Source: Pedobacter sp. L105 (GTDB lineage: Bacteria; Bacteroidota; Bacteroidia; Sphingobacteriales; Sphingobacteriaceae). Taken from it: a DNA stretch of 64,000 bases. The stretch spans positions 232,938 through 296,937 of the forward strand of contig NZ_LMUP01000008.1 of the NCBI RefSeq assembly GCF_009765875.1, read 5' to 3'. Under the pieces are notes generated by a model, which was not told the origin of the DNA, did not search any database, and saw nothing but the letters and a program-made list of their open reading frames with translations. A program made the translations under genes and the position numbers. Positions 1-8,865 of the stretch are shown piece by piece (position 1 is the first letter of the stretch; every line of letters begins with the position of its first letter).

Positions 1-78
1 TAAAACTAAGAAGAAATAGTTTATTCAGGGGGCTTGTCTAGGTTATGTACAATAATTAAGTAATTTTACGAGATTCAA

Positions 79-135
79 ATGATGGAGATCCATTATAGAT
101 TACAGGAGAAACAATCAGCAGCATTAGGTGAATAA
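79..135 (+). other. Possible 18-codon leader ORF overlapping cobI start
   Basis: An ATG-ATG start at 79/82 opens a short frame that stops with TAA at 133-135. It overlaps the GTG start of cobI at 128. An AGGAG stretch (104-108) lies inside it, too far (about 19 nt) from the GTG for ideal spacing. The frame is closed upstream by a stop at 61-63, so it is not the tail of a longer gene. It could be a coupled leader peptide or chance; no cobalamin riboswitch sequence is visible in 1-127. Confidence 0.2.
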
Positions 136-823
136 AATTTACGGTATTTCGTTAGGCCCCGGAGATCCGGAGCTGATCACAGTAAAGGGGCTTAAAATCC
201 TACAGGAATCAGACATCATCTTCTATCCGGGATCCCTTTTCGAAGATGGAAGAAAAGAAAGTTATGTATTGCCCATGCTGGAAAGTTATCACCTTGATCC
301 TGCCAGGTTGCAGGGTTTCTTTTTGCGTATGGGCCTGGACAGAACTGCGGCCGAAGAAACTTATGATCAGACAGCGGCTCAATTGCACAGCGCCTGGCAG
401 GAAGGCAAAAAAGTAAGTATCGTTTGCGAAGGCGATCTGAGTTTTTATGCTTCTTTTTCTTATTTATTAGAACGGCTTAAAGCCGAAAATATAACTATAG
501 ACCTGGTTCCAGGCATTAATTCCTTTTCTTTGGGTGCAGCAAAACATCAGGTTCCTTTATGTTTGCAGCAGGAGAAACTGGCTGTCCTTCCCCTAACTGC
601 CAGCATAGAAAAAATAGAACAGACTTTTGAAGAATTTGATACGATCATTCTGATGAAGATCAGGATGGGCTGGAAAGAACTGTTTCCGGCTTTGCTGACA
701 AAAAAATGGACTTATTATTACTGTGAACGTTTAGGTACGGCAGTAGAATATATTACTGCTGATATCACTTCCTTACAAAACAGGGAAATTCCCTATTTCT
801 CTTTATTAATTATTAAAAAATGA
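128..823 (+). CDS. cobI: Precorrin-2/cobalt-factor II C20-methyltransferase (CobI/CbiL)
   Basis: This SAM-dependent methyltransferase adds the C20 methyl group to precorrin-2 or its cobalt complex, the first committed corrin-branch methylation. The N-terminus carries the tetrapyrrole methylase signature (GPGDPELITVKG), followed by a CEGDLSFY loop and a VPGINSF segment. At 231 residues it has the usual family length. The start is GTG: the signature begins about ten residues later and no upstream ATG is in frame. The stop overlaps the next ATG (ATGA, 820-823), indicating translational coupling in a corrin operon. Whether the substrate carries cobalt cannot be read here, but CbiD, CbiG and CbiX nearby favour the cobalt-early route. 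Confidence 0.93.
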   Translation: MNKIYGISLGPGDPELITVKGLKILQESDIIFYPGSLFEDGRKESYVLPMLESYHLDPARLQGFFLRMGLDRTAAEETYDQTAAQLHSAWQEGKKVSIVCEGDLSFYASFSYLLERLKAENITIDLVPGINSFSLGAAKHQVPLCLQQEKLAVLPLTASIEKIEQTFEEFDTIILMKIRMGWKELFPALLTKKWTYYYCERLGTAVEYITADITSLQNREIPYFSLLIIKK

Positions 824-2181
824 TCAAAGTTGTTGGCATTGGCCCGGGAGGCAGAGAGTATCTCCTTCCTATTGCTCAAAAAGCTATACAGGAAGCCGAT
901 GTAATTATCGGTTACCATTATTACTTCCAGTTTATTGCAGATATTATCCGCGAAGGAACCCTTTGCATAGGCAAAGAGTTAAGTGAAGAGGAAAAAAGAG
1001 CGGAGATTGCCATTGAAAAAGCCATTGAAGGTTATAATGTAGTGGTTATAGGTTCCGGAGATGCCGGAATTTATTCCATGGCTTCTATTGTTTACCAGAA
1101 AGTTGCACAATCCGGAGAAGATATCGAACTGGAAACTATTCCCGGAATTTCCGCTTTTGTTGCTGCAGGAAGTAAACTGGGTGCTGTTTTAGGCCATGAT
1201 TTTTGCTGCATTTCCCTGTCTGATCTGATGACACCCTGGAAAACTATTCAAAAGCGCATAGAAGGGGCTGCACTGGGAGATTTCGTGACTTCAATTTATA
1301 ACCCTAAAAGTATCAAAAGATACTGGCAACTGAATAAGCTGAAATCAATTTTTCTACTGCACAGGAGCCCTGAAACACCAGTTGCGATCTGCTATCAGCT
1401 GGGAAGACCAGAGGAAAAGATCACATTCACCACTTTAGCAGCACTAAATATCGATGACGTAGATATGTTTAGCCTGGTGGTGATTGGCAACAGCCAGACA
1501 TTTCAATATAAAAATCACCTGATTACCCCAAGAGGATACCTCAACAGGAAACCCGAAACAGGCCCCGAGATACAGGAAGCAAGTTTCCAGGAGATCATTG
1601 CACAGCTGGAAACAGAAAAATATCCTAAAGATTTTCTTTGGGCAGCCATCCGCTGTATCCACACTTCGGGCGATCTGGATTATATCAACTATGTAAACGC
1701 GTCAGCTAATGCCATATCCATTATACACGATTATCTGATAAAAGGGGGAACTATAGTGACTGATGTAACGATGGTACAGGCAGGTATAACCAAAGCTTTT
1801 ACAGAAAAATATGGAAATCAGATCGTTTGCCTGTTAAATACAGAAGAAACGCTTTTACTGGCTAAAAACGAGAACTTAACACGTTCACAGGCAGGAATTA
1901 AACTGGCCGCAAAACAATATCCAGAAGCACTTTTTGTGATTGGAAATGCACCTACGGCATTAATTGAAATTGCCGACCAGGTAAAACAGGGCCTCCTTCA
2001 TCCGGCAGGAATTATTGGGGCGCCTGTTGGTTTTGTCAATGTGATAGAATCAAAAGAACGCCTTAAATTGCTTTCTTTACCCTATGTGATCATTGAAGAA
2101 AAACGTGGCGGAAGTAACTTTGCAGCTGCAATAGTAAATGCCGCTTTTACACTGGATACTGCTGGTATATATTTAAACTAA
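820..2181 (+). CDS. cobJ: Fused precorrin-3B C17-methyltransferase (CobJ/CbiH) and precorrin-8X methylmutase (CobH/CbiC)
   Basis: Two enzymes share one 453-residue chain. Residues 1 to about 240 are a C17-methyltransferase, the ring-contraction step, with GIGPGGREYL at the N-terminus and GSGDAGIYSMA and IPGISAFVAAG loops. Residues from about 250 match the methylmutase that moves the C11 methyl to C12. It has RCIHTSGDLDY, including the catalytic His, and VTDVTMVQAGI. The two steps are not consecutive, so the fusion suggests fixed stoichiometry rather than direct channelling. The gene is coupled to cobI by a 4-base overlap and ends 12 bases before the next start. Each domain looks complete. Confidence 0.92.
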   Translation: MIKVVGIGPGGREYLLPIAQKAIQEADVIIGYHYYFQFIADIIREGTLCIGKELSEEEKRAEIAIEKAIEGYNVVVIGSGDAGIYSMASIVYQKVAQSGEDIELETIPGISAFVAAGSKLGAVLGHDFCCISLSDLMTPWKTIQKRIEGAALGDFVTSIYNPKSIKRYWQLNKLKSIFLLHRSPETPVAICYQLGRPEEKITFTTLAALNIDDVDMFSLVVIGNSQTFQYKNHLITPRGYLNRKPETGPEIQEASFQEIIAQLETEKYPKDFLWAAIRCIHTSGDLDYINYVNASANAISIIHDYLIKGGTIVTDVTMVQAGITKAFTEKYGNQIVCLLNTEETLLLAKNENLTRSQAGIKLAAKQYPEALFVIGNAPTALIEIADQVKQGLLHPAGIIGAPVGFVNVIESKERLKLLSLPYVIIEEKRGGSNFAAAIVNAAFTLDTAGIYLN

Positions 2182-2193
2182 TGAACTAAACAG

Positions 2194-3378
2194 ATGATCT
2201 TCCACGTCATAGGCATAGGCAATAAAGAACCTGATTTCCCTGAACAATTGATGTCTTTAATTCAAAGACATCAATTGTTCAGCGGGGGACAGCGTCATTA
2301 TGATCTGGTGAGACATCTATTACCTGATACGCACCGCTGGATAGGGATTAAATCTCCGATGGATCATCTATTTGAGCTTTACCAGCAAGCGAACCAGCCT
2401 ATCGTGGTATTTGCAAGCGGCGATCCTCTTTTTTATGGCATGGCAAATACACTCCGCACAAAATATCCGGAGGCAGAGATCCATACTTACCCATATTTCA
2501 GTTCCATTCAATTACTGGCCCACCGTGCAAGTATCAGTAACAATCTCCTTCGCACAGTAAGTGTGCATGGAAGGACATGGGCTGCTCTTGACGAGGTTGT
2601 TATCCGGCAGGAACCTTTAATTGGAGTATTAACCGATGTGGAAAAATCCCCTTCAGCCATTGCTAAAAGGTTATTGAATTATGGTTATACCAATTATTCC
2701 ATCTGGATTGGTGAAGATCTGGAAGGGGAACATGAACAGGTTAGACATTTCTCCCTGGAAGAAGCTGTTAAAGAAAATTTTCATTCCCTGAACTGTGTGA
2801 TTTTACAAAAAGAGATACATAGGGATATTCCTTTTGGTATTGAAGATACTGCTTTTGAAGGATTAGAAGGACGCCCGAACATGATCACAAAAATGCCTGT
2901 TCGTTTATGTTCATTGCATGCATTGGATCTGGGATCGAAAACTGTTTTATGGGATATAGGTTTCTGCACAGGTTCTTTGAGTATAGAAGCAAAGCTCCGT
3001 TTCCCCGGACTGGCTATTCACGCCTTTGAAAAAAGAAAAGAATGTCTGGAGATCATTGAAAATAACCGGTTTAAACATGGAACCCCTGGAATTAACGTTT
3101 ATATGGGTGATATATTTGAAACAAATTTTACGCAGATCAGTCAGCCACAAGCCGTATTTATAGGCGGCCATGGAGGCCGGTTAAATGAACTGCTGCAGAA
3201 AGTCAATTCCTGCCTGATTGCAGGTGCTGTCATTGTGATGAATGCAGTGCAGGAAGATTCCATTACAGACTTTATAGCTTTTTCCGGTCAGGTGAACTGG
3301 AAATTAGAACAACCCTTAAAACTCAGGGTAGATCAGCACAATGAAATCACCATTTTGAAAGCGATAAAAGAAACTTGA
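2194..3378 (+). CDS. cobL: Precorrin-6B C5,15-methyltransferase / C12-decarboxylase (CobL; CbiE-CbiT fusion)
   Basis: A bifunctional CobL-type enzyme of 394 residues. The N-terminal half (about 1-200) is the CbiE tetrapyrrole methylase, with a FASGDPLFYGMA loop. The C-terminal half (from about 215) is a CbiT-like Rossmann methyltransferase/decarboxylase with a SAM-binding glycine motif (WDIGFCTGSLSIEA) and a GDIFE segment. It methylates C5 and C15 and decarboxylates the C12 acetate side chain. The glycine motif is slightly unusual: FC replaces the commoner small residues. The start ATG lies 12 bases after the cobJ-cbiC stop. Length and domain order match known CobL proteins. Confidence 0.92.
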   Translation: MIFHVIGIGNKEPDFPEQLMSLIQRHQLFSGGQRHYDLVRHLLPDTHRWIGIKSPMDHLFELYQQANQPIVVFASGDPLFYGMANTLRTKYPEAEIHTYPYFSSIQLLAHRASISNNLLRTVSVHGRTWAALDEVVIRQEPLIGVLTDVEKSPSAIAKRLLNYGYTNYSIWIGEDLEGEHEQVRHFSLEEAVKENFHSLNCVILQKEIHRDIPFGIEDTAFEGLEGRPNMITKMPVRLCSLHALDLGSKTVLWDIGFCTGSLSIEAKLRFPGLAIHAFEKRKECLEIIENNRFKHGTPGINVYMGDIFETNFTQISQPQAVFIGGHGGRLNELLQKVNSCLIAGAVIVMNAVQEDSITDFIAFSGQVNWKLEQPLKLRVDQHNEITILKAIKET

Positions 3379-3380
3379 TC

Positions 3381-5231
3381 ATGTTAAAAGAGGAAAAAGT
3401 GTGCATTGTAACTTTTACGGATAGCGGATTAGCCATCGGTAAGGTGATACAGAAAGAATTTCAGCGCAGCAAATTATACACTACCCGTCAAACGGAATAT
3501 TCAAAAAATATACTCAAATTAGAGGACCTGGATGTTTTACTGCAGGCACAATTCCAGCGTTATGATGTATGGGTCTTTGTGGGTGCACTGGGAATCTGTG
3601 TACGAAGCATTGCCCCTTATATTAAAAGTAAAACCACAGATCCTGCGGTGATCAACATCGACGACCAGGGAACTTTTGTGCAGTCGGTGCTCAGCGGACA
3701 TATGGGAGGTGCTAATGAACTGACAAGAAAGTTAAGTCGTGTGCTACAGGCTCAACCTGTGATCACTACTTCAAGCGATCTTCAGGAGTTATGGGCACTG
3801 GACTTATTGGCGGAAAAGTTTAGCTGGTCGGCAACCCCCGGCGAATCCCTCAACCAGATTATTTCGCTGTTTGTGAACAACAGGCCCACTGCTCTTGTTC
3901 TCAAAGTAAAAGATGCAGGAACCGGTTATCTGGAAAAAACAAAACCAGCCTTTACAGATATCTATTATGATCTTTCCGAATTGGATCAGAACAATTATGA
4001 ATTGCTGATCTATGTAGGTTATGAGCTTTTTGAAAGTTCTATACCTGCCCTGTCCTTTTATCCAAAATGTTTAAGCTTAGGCAGCGGCTGTTCAAAAGAC
4101 ATAGAACCAGAGTTGTTTGAAGAACGCTTATTGAAACAGCTGGCTGAGGAAAACATAGCTTATCAAAGTATAGCTGTTTTAACTTCCGTTGATATCAAAT
4201 CAAAAGAAGAAGCTTATTTAAGGGTTTCCGATAGGTATAACTGGGATTTCATTACCTATTCTGTTGAAGATTTAGAAAAAGTAACACTGGCCAATCCATC
4301 TGAAATGGTGATGGAAAAAATAGGCGTACAGGGAGTGTCTGAAAGTTCGTCGGCTTTAGCAGCTGATGCAACTTCCTGGCTCATAGAAAAAACAAAAGCA
4401 GAGGTTTCCTCAGGAAAAATGTTTACCCATGCCGTTTGCCTGGTTAAATCTTTTGAGCGGGGCGGAATGATTGCTATCGTAGGTGCAGGTCCGGGAGCTC
4501 CCGAGCTGATCACCCTAAAAGGCAAGGAACTGCTTGAAGCGGCCGACTGCATTTTATACGCAGGAAGTCTTGTCCCTGAAGAACTAACGCAGTTTGCCAA
4601 ACCTACTGCCCTGGTGAGAAATTCGGCCTCTATGACCCTGGAAGAACAGGTAGAGCTGATGGACCTCATGTACAAACAGGGGAAACTGATTGTGCGTTTA
4701 CATTCTGGCGATCCGTCCATCTATGGGGCGATACAGGAACAAATGACCATCTTCGATGAAAGAAATTATAACTATTTCATTGTCCCCGGTATCTCCTCCT
4801 TCCAGGCCGCAGCAGCCTATTTAAGGTCGGAATTTACCATTCCTGAAGTAGCCCAAACCATTATCCTTACCCGCGGGGAAGGAAATACCCCGATGCCCGA
4901 ACACGAGAAACTGGAAGAGATGGCAAAACTGCGGGCTACCATGTGTATCTTCCTCAGTGCCGGCATTGTTAAAAAAGTGGAAGGACAACTCTTACAGCAT
5001 TACCCACCTGAAACCCCTCTGGCGGTACTTTACCGTGTAAGCTGGAAAGATGAGAAAGTATGGACAGGAAAGCTGGATGAGCTGAGCGAGATCATCAAGG
5101 ACAATAAGTTAACCCGTACCGTGTTGATCATCGTAGGCGAAGCCATAGGTGCACGTAAAAACCGCTCCTGGCTGTATGGCGATAACTGGTATCATATTTT
5201 CAGAAAAAAAGACGGTATAAAATCTATTTAA
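3381..5231 (+). CDS. CbiG-CbiF fusion: cobalt-precorrin-5A hydrolase and precorrin-4 C11-methyltransferase
   Basis: A 616-residue fusion. Residues 1 to about 350 are CbiG, which opens the delta-lactone of cobalt-precorrin-5A and releases acetaldehyde. Visible are a VFVGALGICVRSIAP segment, VLSGHMGGAN and the C-terminal GSGCSKD and GVSESSSALA motifs. From about residue 367 comes a CbiF/CobM C11-methyltransferase (IVGAGPGAPELITLKG, HSGDPSIYGA, VPGISSFQAA). These two enzymes act consecutively, so fusion could help pass on the unstable intermediate. A TTG at 3375 overlaps the cobL stop, but the ATG at 3381 is preferred. CbiG is a hallmark of the oxygen-independent, cobalt-early pathway. Confidence 0.9.
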   Translation: MLKEEKVCIVTFTDSGLAIGKVIQKEFQRSKLYTTRQTEYSKNILKLEDLDVLLQAQFQRYDVWVFVGALGICVRSIAPYIKSKTTDPAVINIDDQGTFVQSVLSGHMGGANELTRKLSRVLQAQPVITTSSDLQELWALDLLAEKFSWSATPGESLNQIISLFVNNRPTALVLKVKDAGTGYLEKTKPAFTDIYYDLSELDQNNYELLIYVGYELFESSIPALSFYPKCLSLGSGCSKDIEPELFEERLLKQLAEENIAYQSIAVLTSVDIKSKEEAYLRVSDRYNWDFITYSVEDLEKVTLANPSEMVMEKIGVQGVSESSSALAADATSWLIEKTKAEVSSGKMFTHAVCLVKSFERGGMIAIVGAGPGAPELITLKGKELLEAADCILYAGSLVPEELTQFAKPTALVRNSASMTLEEQVELMDLMYKQGKLIVRLHSGDPSIYGAIQEQMTIFDERNYNYFIVPGISSFQAAAAYLRSEFTIPEVAQTIILTRGEGNTPMPEHEKLEEMAKLRATMCIFLSAGIVKKVEGQLLQHYPPETPLAVLYRVSWKDEKVWTGKLDELSEIIKDNKLTRTVLIIVGEAIGARKNRSWLYGDNWYHIFRKKDGIKSI

Positions 5232-5963
5232 ATGATTCTATTACTTGGTGGAACAACAGAAGCGAAACAAGCTGCCGCCTGGTTAGAGGAGGCGGGGCTG
5301 GAGTATATCTATTCTACCCGGACAGAGGTGAAGTCTGAAGGTAAAGGAAAATACAGGTACGGAAGCTTAACCGTAGAGGGAATAAAAGAATTCTGCGGGG
5401 TAAATGGAATCTCTTATATTATTGATGCCTGCCACCCTTTTGCAAAAGAGTTACATGCCACGGCTGCTAGTTTAGCTAGTGAAATTCCTGTGATCCGCTT
5501 TGAAAGAGAGTTTTCAAAGCGGATTAAAGATCCATTGGTTCATTATGTAGATGATTATGCGGCAGCTTTAATCCAGATTAAACAGCTGGGCTATCAGTCT
5601 ATGCTGGCCTTGACAGGTGTACAGTCTATCCCCCACCTCAGCAGCTTCTGGCAAGATTATCCCTGCTGGTTCCGTATCCTTGACAGGGAATATTCGATAG
5701 ATTTTGCAGCACGGTACCATTTTCCTGAAAAAAATCTTCTCTTTGGACTTCCACAGGAAAAAAGTGAAGAAATTGAGCTGTTTAACCGCTTAAAACCTGA
5801 GGTGATCATCACCAAGGAAAGTGGATTAAATGGTAGGCTGAATGCAAAAACCGAAGCCGCAATTGCCTGCCATATTCCTATATTTATCCTCATTAAGCCC
5901 GAGCTGTCTGCTTTATTTAAAGTTGTGCACAACAGGCAGGAGCTACTAAACAGTATCCAATGA
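5232..5963 (+). CDS. cobK: Precorrin-6A reductase (CobK/CbiJ)
   Basis: This enzyme reduces the macrocycle of (cobalt-)precorrin-6A using a reduced pyridine nucleotide. The 243-residue protein begins with LLLGGTTEAK, the CobK signature. It continues with IIDACHPFA, a TGVQ segment and a C-terminal ITKESG block, all typical of the family. The ATG immediately follows the preceding stop, and its own stop overlaps the cbiD start (5960-5963), so it is embedded in the operon. CobK and CbiJ are not distinguishable by eye. The operon context, with CbiD and CbiG, favours the CbiJ role. Confidence 0.9.
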   Translation: MILLLGGTTEAKQAAAWLEEAGLEYIYSTRTEVKSEGKGKYRYGSLTVEGIKEFCGVNGISYIIDACHPFAKELHATAASLASEIPVIRFEREFSKRIKDPLVHYVDDYAAALIQIKQLGYQSMLALTGVQSIPHLSSFWQDYPCWFRILDREYSIDFAARYHFPEKNLLFGLPQEKSEEIELFNRLKPEVIITKESGLNGRLNAKTEAAIACHIPIFILIKPELSALFKVVHNRQELLNSIQ

Positions 5964-7063
5964 GTGAACTGCAACCCATACCGGACGGTCCTTTAAGAAC
6001 AGGGTTCACCACAGGTGCCTGCGCTACAGCCTGTACAAAGGCTGCTTTACAGGCACTGATCCTGCAGCAAAAGGTGGAAGACATTACTATTTTGCTGCCC
6101 ATCGGACAGGAACAGTCTTTTCACCTGAGTACCTGTGAGTTTACTGAAGATCAATGTACGTGTACCACAAAAAAAGATGCCGGAGATGACCCCGATGTAA
6201 CACATGGGGCAATCATTGGTTCAATGGTTAGTTTAAATGACTCCGGCAAAATCATCTTTTTACAGGGAACAGGTGTGGGGAAAGTGACCTTACCCGGTCT
6301 GGACATTGGCGTAGGAGAACCTGCCATTAACCCCGTTCCGCGGCAAATGATCACTAACGCCTGTAAAAAGCTGCTGTCTGATCATCAGCTGGATCATAAA
6401 GGCATCGCGATAACTATTTTTGTAGAGGATGGCGCAGTCATTGCCAAAAGAACATTAAATGAACGCCTGGGAATTATTGGCGGAATCTCCATCTTAGGCA
6501 CAACAGGTATCGTTACCCCCTTTTCTGCATCTTCCTATATTGCCAGTATCACACAGGGTATAGATGTAGCCGTGGCAAATGGCTCAGATGAGCTGGTAAT
6601 CAATTCCGGTGCAAGGAGTGAAAAGAACCTGAAACTTTTATTCCCCTCATTACCAGATTTTGCTTTCATACATTATGGCAACTGGATCGGAGAAACATTG
6701 GAAAAAATAGCCATCAGTCCCATTAAAAAGGTTAACCTTGGTATTATGCTGGGAAAGTCCGTTAAGCTGGCAGAAGGTATGCTGGATACCCACAGCGGCA
6801 AGAATACCTGGAACAAGGAGTTTGTCTGGCAGCTGGCTAAAGATGCCGGTTATCCTGATGAATTACTATCCGAAATTTTACTGTTTAACATGGCGGGGCG
6901 ATTAACCGAATTGTTTAGCTTTGCCGCCGCTGAACCATTTTACCAGGCGCTGCTAAAAGCCTGTTATGAAAATTGTTCGGCCTTAATTCCATCTGCTGAA
7001 CTGGTGTTATTCCTGATCAGTAAAGACGGAGCCTATATAAAATATCCGAATGAGTTTTCTTAG
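5960..7063 (+). CDS. cbiD: Cobalt-precorrin-5B C1-methyltransferase (CbiD)
   Basis: CbiD methylates C1 in the oxygen-independent corrin pathway and is unrelated to the other tetrapyrrole methylases. The 367-residue sequence shows the diagnostic start LRTGFTTGACATACTKAA. It also has a DDPDVTHG segment, a GVGKVTLPGLD stretch and PAINPVPR, all in normal order. Its ATG overlaps the cobK stop by 4 bases and its own 3' end overlaps the next gene by 14 bases. Length is as expected. CbiD together with CbiG shows that this organism uses the cobalt-early chemistry even though a CobN-type chelatase is also present. Confidence 0.93.
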   Translation: MSELQPIPDGPLRTGFTTGACATACTKAALQALILQQKVEDITILLPIGQEQSFHLSTCEFTEDQCTCTTKKDAGDDPDVTHGAIIGSMVSLNDSGKIIFLQGTGVGKVTLPGLDIGVGEPAINPVPRQMITNACKKLLSDHQLDHKGIAITIFVEDGAVIAKRTLNERLGIIGGISILGTTGIVTPFSASSYIASITQGIDVAVANGSDELVINSGARSEKNLKLLFPSLPDFAFIHYGNWIGETLEKIAISPIKKVNLGIMLGKSVKLAEGMLDTHSGKNTWNKEFVWQLAKDAGYPDELLSEILLFNMAGRLTELFSFAAAEPFYQALLKACYENCSALIPSAELVLFLISKDGAYIKYPNEFS

Positions 7064-7772
7064 CATAAGCCGCCCGCTGATCGCAGGCATTTTACATTCT
7101 TTTGAACCCGACCATGTAACAGCCGTGTCGGTATTAGCCTCTGAACAAGCTGTAAACAAAAAAAGAATATCCTGGTCGGTAATTTTCAGGGCCTCCCAGT
7201 GGGCATTGGGACACTCTGTTACATTGATTATTTTTGGGGTAATTGCGCTGATCTTCAAAGCGTCTCTGCATCGTTATGTTACTCATATTTCTGAATGGGC
7301 GGAGATCTGCGTAGGGCCTATCATGATTATCTTAGGTATCAGGGCCATCAGGAGTAATTATAAGATCAATGAAATGATCCAGGATAACAAAAAGATCGAA
7401 GCCCATGATCACCTGCCATCTAATCCTATTCACCTGCATGGAAAAAAAGGAGAGGAAATTGCCATGAACCCTTTAACAAGGTCGTTCTGGGTAGGTATGC
7501 TTCACGGACTGGCAGGAACAGGCGGCGCATTAACTACAGCACTGGTAATCAGTGCACCTACAATTGCAGCTTCTATCTGGGTGTTGATCATCGAATCGGC
7601 AGGGATCATCCTGGCAATGGGTGTTTACAGTTACGTGCTGATCCATACCATGAGCAGGTTTTTAGAAAAAAATACTGCCGTATTCAAATGGATGAACGGA
7701 ATTGCAGGTTTAGGATCGATTACGATTGGCTGTATCTGGATTTACAACCTGATTTTAACACCGCTGATTTAA
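7050..7772 (+). CDS. Probable cobalt/nickel permease with HX4DH motif
   Basis: A 240-residue polytopic membrane protein with about six hydrophobic segments. Near its N-terminus it has HSFEPDH (H16...D21 H22), the HX4DH metal-recognition motif of the NiCoT and UreH-like nickel/cobalt transporters. A second conserved-looking segment, MLHGLAGTGGA, lies near residue 150. A His-rich loop (HDHLPSNPIHLHG) separates the two halves and could bind metal. The start overlaps cbiD by 14 bases, so it is the last gene of the corrin operon. The inferred job is Co(II) uptake for the chelatases; Ni(II) or another metal cannot be excluded from sequence. Confidence 0.7.
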   Translation: MSFLSISRPLIAGILHSFEPDHVTAVSVLASEQAVNKKRISWSVIFRASQWALGHSVTLIIFGVIALIFKASLHRYVTHISEWAEICVGPIMIILGIRAIRSNYKINEMIQDNKKIEAHDHLPSNPIHLHGKKGEEIAMNPLTRSFWVGMLHGLAGTGGALTTALVISAPTIAASIWVLIIESAGIILAMGVYSYVLIHTMSRFLEKNTAVFKWMNGIAGLGSITIGCIWIYNLILTPLI

Positions 7773-7821
7773 TAATTTACTATCTCAAAACAGCCCTCGT
7801 GAATTACAGCGGTCTTTTTTT
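7760..7821 (+). terminator. Possible terminator of the plus-strand corrin operon
   Basis: ACCGCTG (7760-7766) can pair with CAGCGGT (7807-7813), and a T-rich run follows (7815-7821). The loop is long, about 40 nt, and the left arm lies within the last codons of the permease gene, so this is a weak candidate. It sits between converging transcription units. Confidence 0.3.
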
Positions 7822-7829
7822 CTGATTTT

Positions 7830-8774
7830 TTAAATTCCCAGCAGTTTTTTAAACTGACTGCCGATTGAATTCTTTTTTTCGCCTACTTTTTCGTCTTCTT
7901 CATACAACACACCTTTTACATTGAGGTGGTGGCCGATTTGTTCTTTTCCAACTTCATCCTCGAAACCAATGATCTGCCTGCGGTATTTGCAAAGCTGACA
8001 GTTCATGTTTCCCTCGCCGTTTATGGCCTGTTCCAAACGGCTGTCAAATGCTTTTAGCATCAGTTCATCTGTTCCAAAAGGAGCTGTATAGATAAATTCC
8101 TGGGAGGAAAGACTGTTCTTTTCTTCCAGCGCAGCATATATCCTGTCCAGTAAAATACCGGTAAAGAAAAAGAAGGGAATAACAATAGTTCTTTTGAAAC
8201 CCAGTTTTTCTACCATAGCCAAAGACTGTTCTACAGAAGGATAAGCGGTACCGCTAAATGCAGTAGTGGCAAAGCCGAAACCCATTCCTTCCCATAACAT
8301 GCCCATGAGTTTAGTAACATCACTATTGGCATCGGGATCGGTAGTTCCCCTTCCCACTACCACCAGGCAGGTTTCCTTACGATCTAAGGGACTTAAGTTA
8401 AGTTCTGTTTCTTCAATTCTCTTTTTTGCAAGGTCTAAAACAAAAGAGTTTACACCTATCGGGCTGGCCATTTTTATTTCCAGATCAGGATAGTAAGACT
8501 GGATGGTGTTCAGTTCGTAGGGAATATCATTTTTGGCATGGGAACCGGCAAAAAGAATAACGGGCAGTGCATAGATTTTACGTATTCCCTTGCTGTATAA
8601 ACGTTCTACGGAAGCTTCGTATAAGGGGTGGTTAAATTCTAAAAAACCATAATCCACTTCATAGTTATCTTTGTAGCGGTCTTTTAAGATCTCTACTAAT
8701 TTTTTAAATTCGTCTACACCGGCAGTTTTTCTGGTACCGTGACCGCAAAGTAATATTCCTTCTTTCATCAGCAT
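7830..8774 (-). CDS. cbiX: Sirohydrochlorin cobaltochelatase, long CbiX type with C-terminal MxCxxC motif
   Basis: This enzyme inserts Co(II) into sirohydrochlorin at the start of the cobalt-early pathway. The protein has two CbiX-like halves. The first carries the chelatase His in LLCGHGTRK (H12) and a second His in GSHAKND. The second half has VGRGTTDPDAN, where Arg replaces the usual His, so only the first site looks canonical. A C-terminal tail has MNCQLCKYR, matching the MXCXXC iron-sulfur motif described for long Bacillus CbiX. The start is ATG 8774 or 8768; an in-frame TTG at 8789 is less likely. It is separated from chlID by the two-gene insertion at 8866-10137. Confidence 0.87.
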   Translation of the reverse strand: MLMKEGILLCGHGTRKTAGVDEFKKLVEILKDRYKDNYEVDYGFLEFNHPLYEASVERLYSKGIRKIYALPVILFAGSHAKNDIPYELNTIQSYYPDLEIKMASPIGVNSFVLDLAKKRIEETELNLSPLDRKETCLVVVGRGTTDPDANSDVTKLMGMLWEGMGFGFATTAFSGTAYPSVEQSLAMVEKLGFKRTIVIPFFFFTGILLDRIYAALEEKNSLSSQEFIYTAPFGTDELMLKAFDSRLEQAINGEGNMNCQLCKYRRQIIGFEDEVGKEQIGHHLNVKGVLYEEDEKVGEKKNSIGSQFKKLLGI

Positions 8775-8865
8775 GGTAAATTTGAACAATGAAATATTAA
8801 TTAACTAATCATCATTGATCGATCAAATATAGATCATAATGTTAAAATTATAACCACCAGATATT

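Noticed and set aside
1..127. Cobalamin riboswitch before the corrin operon
   Set aside because: No B12-box or conserved core sequence was seen here, nor in 17175-17336 before cobA. The window starts too close to cobI to exclude one further upstream.
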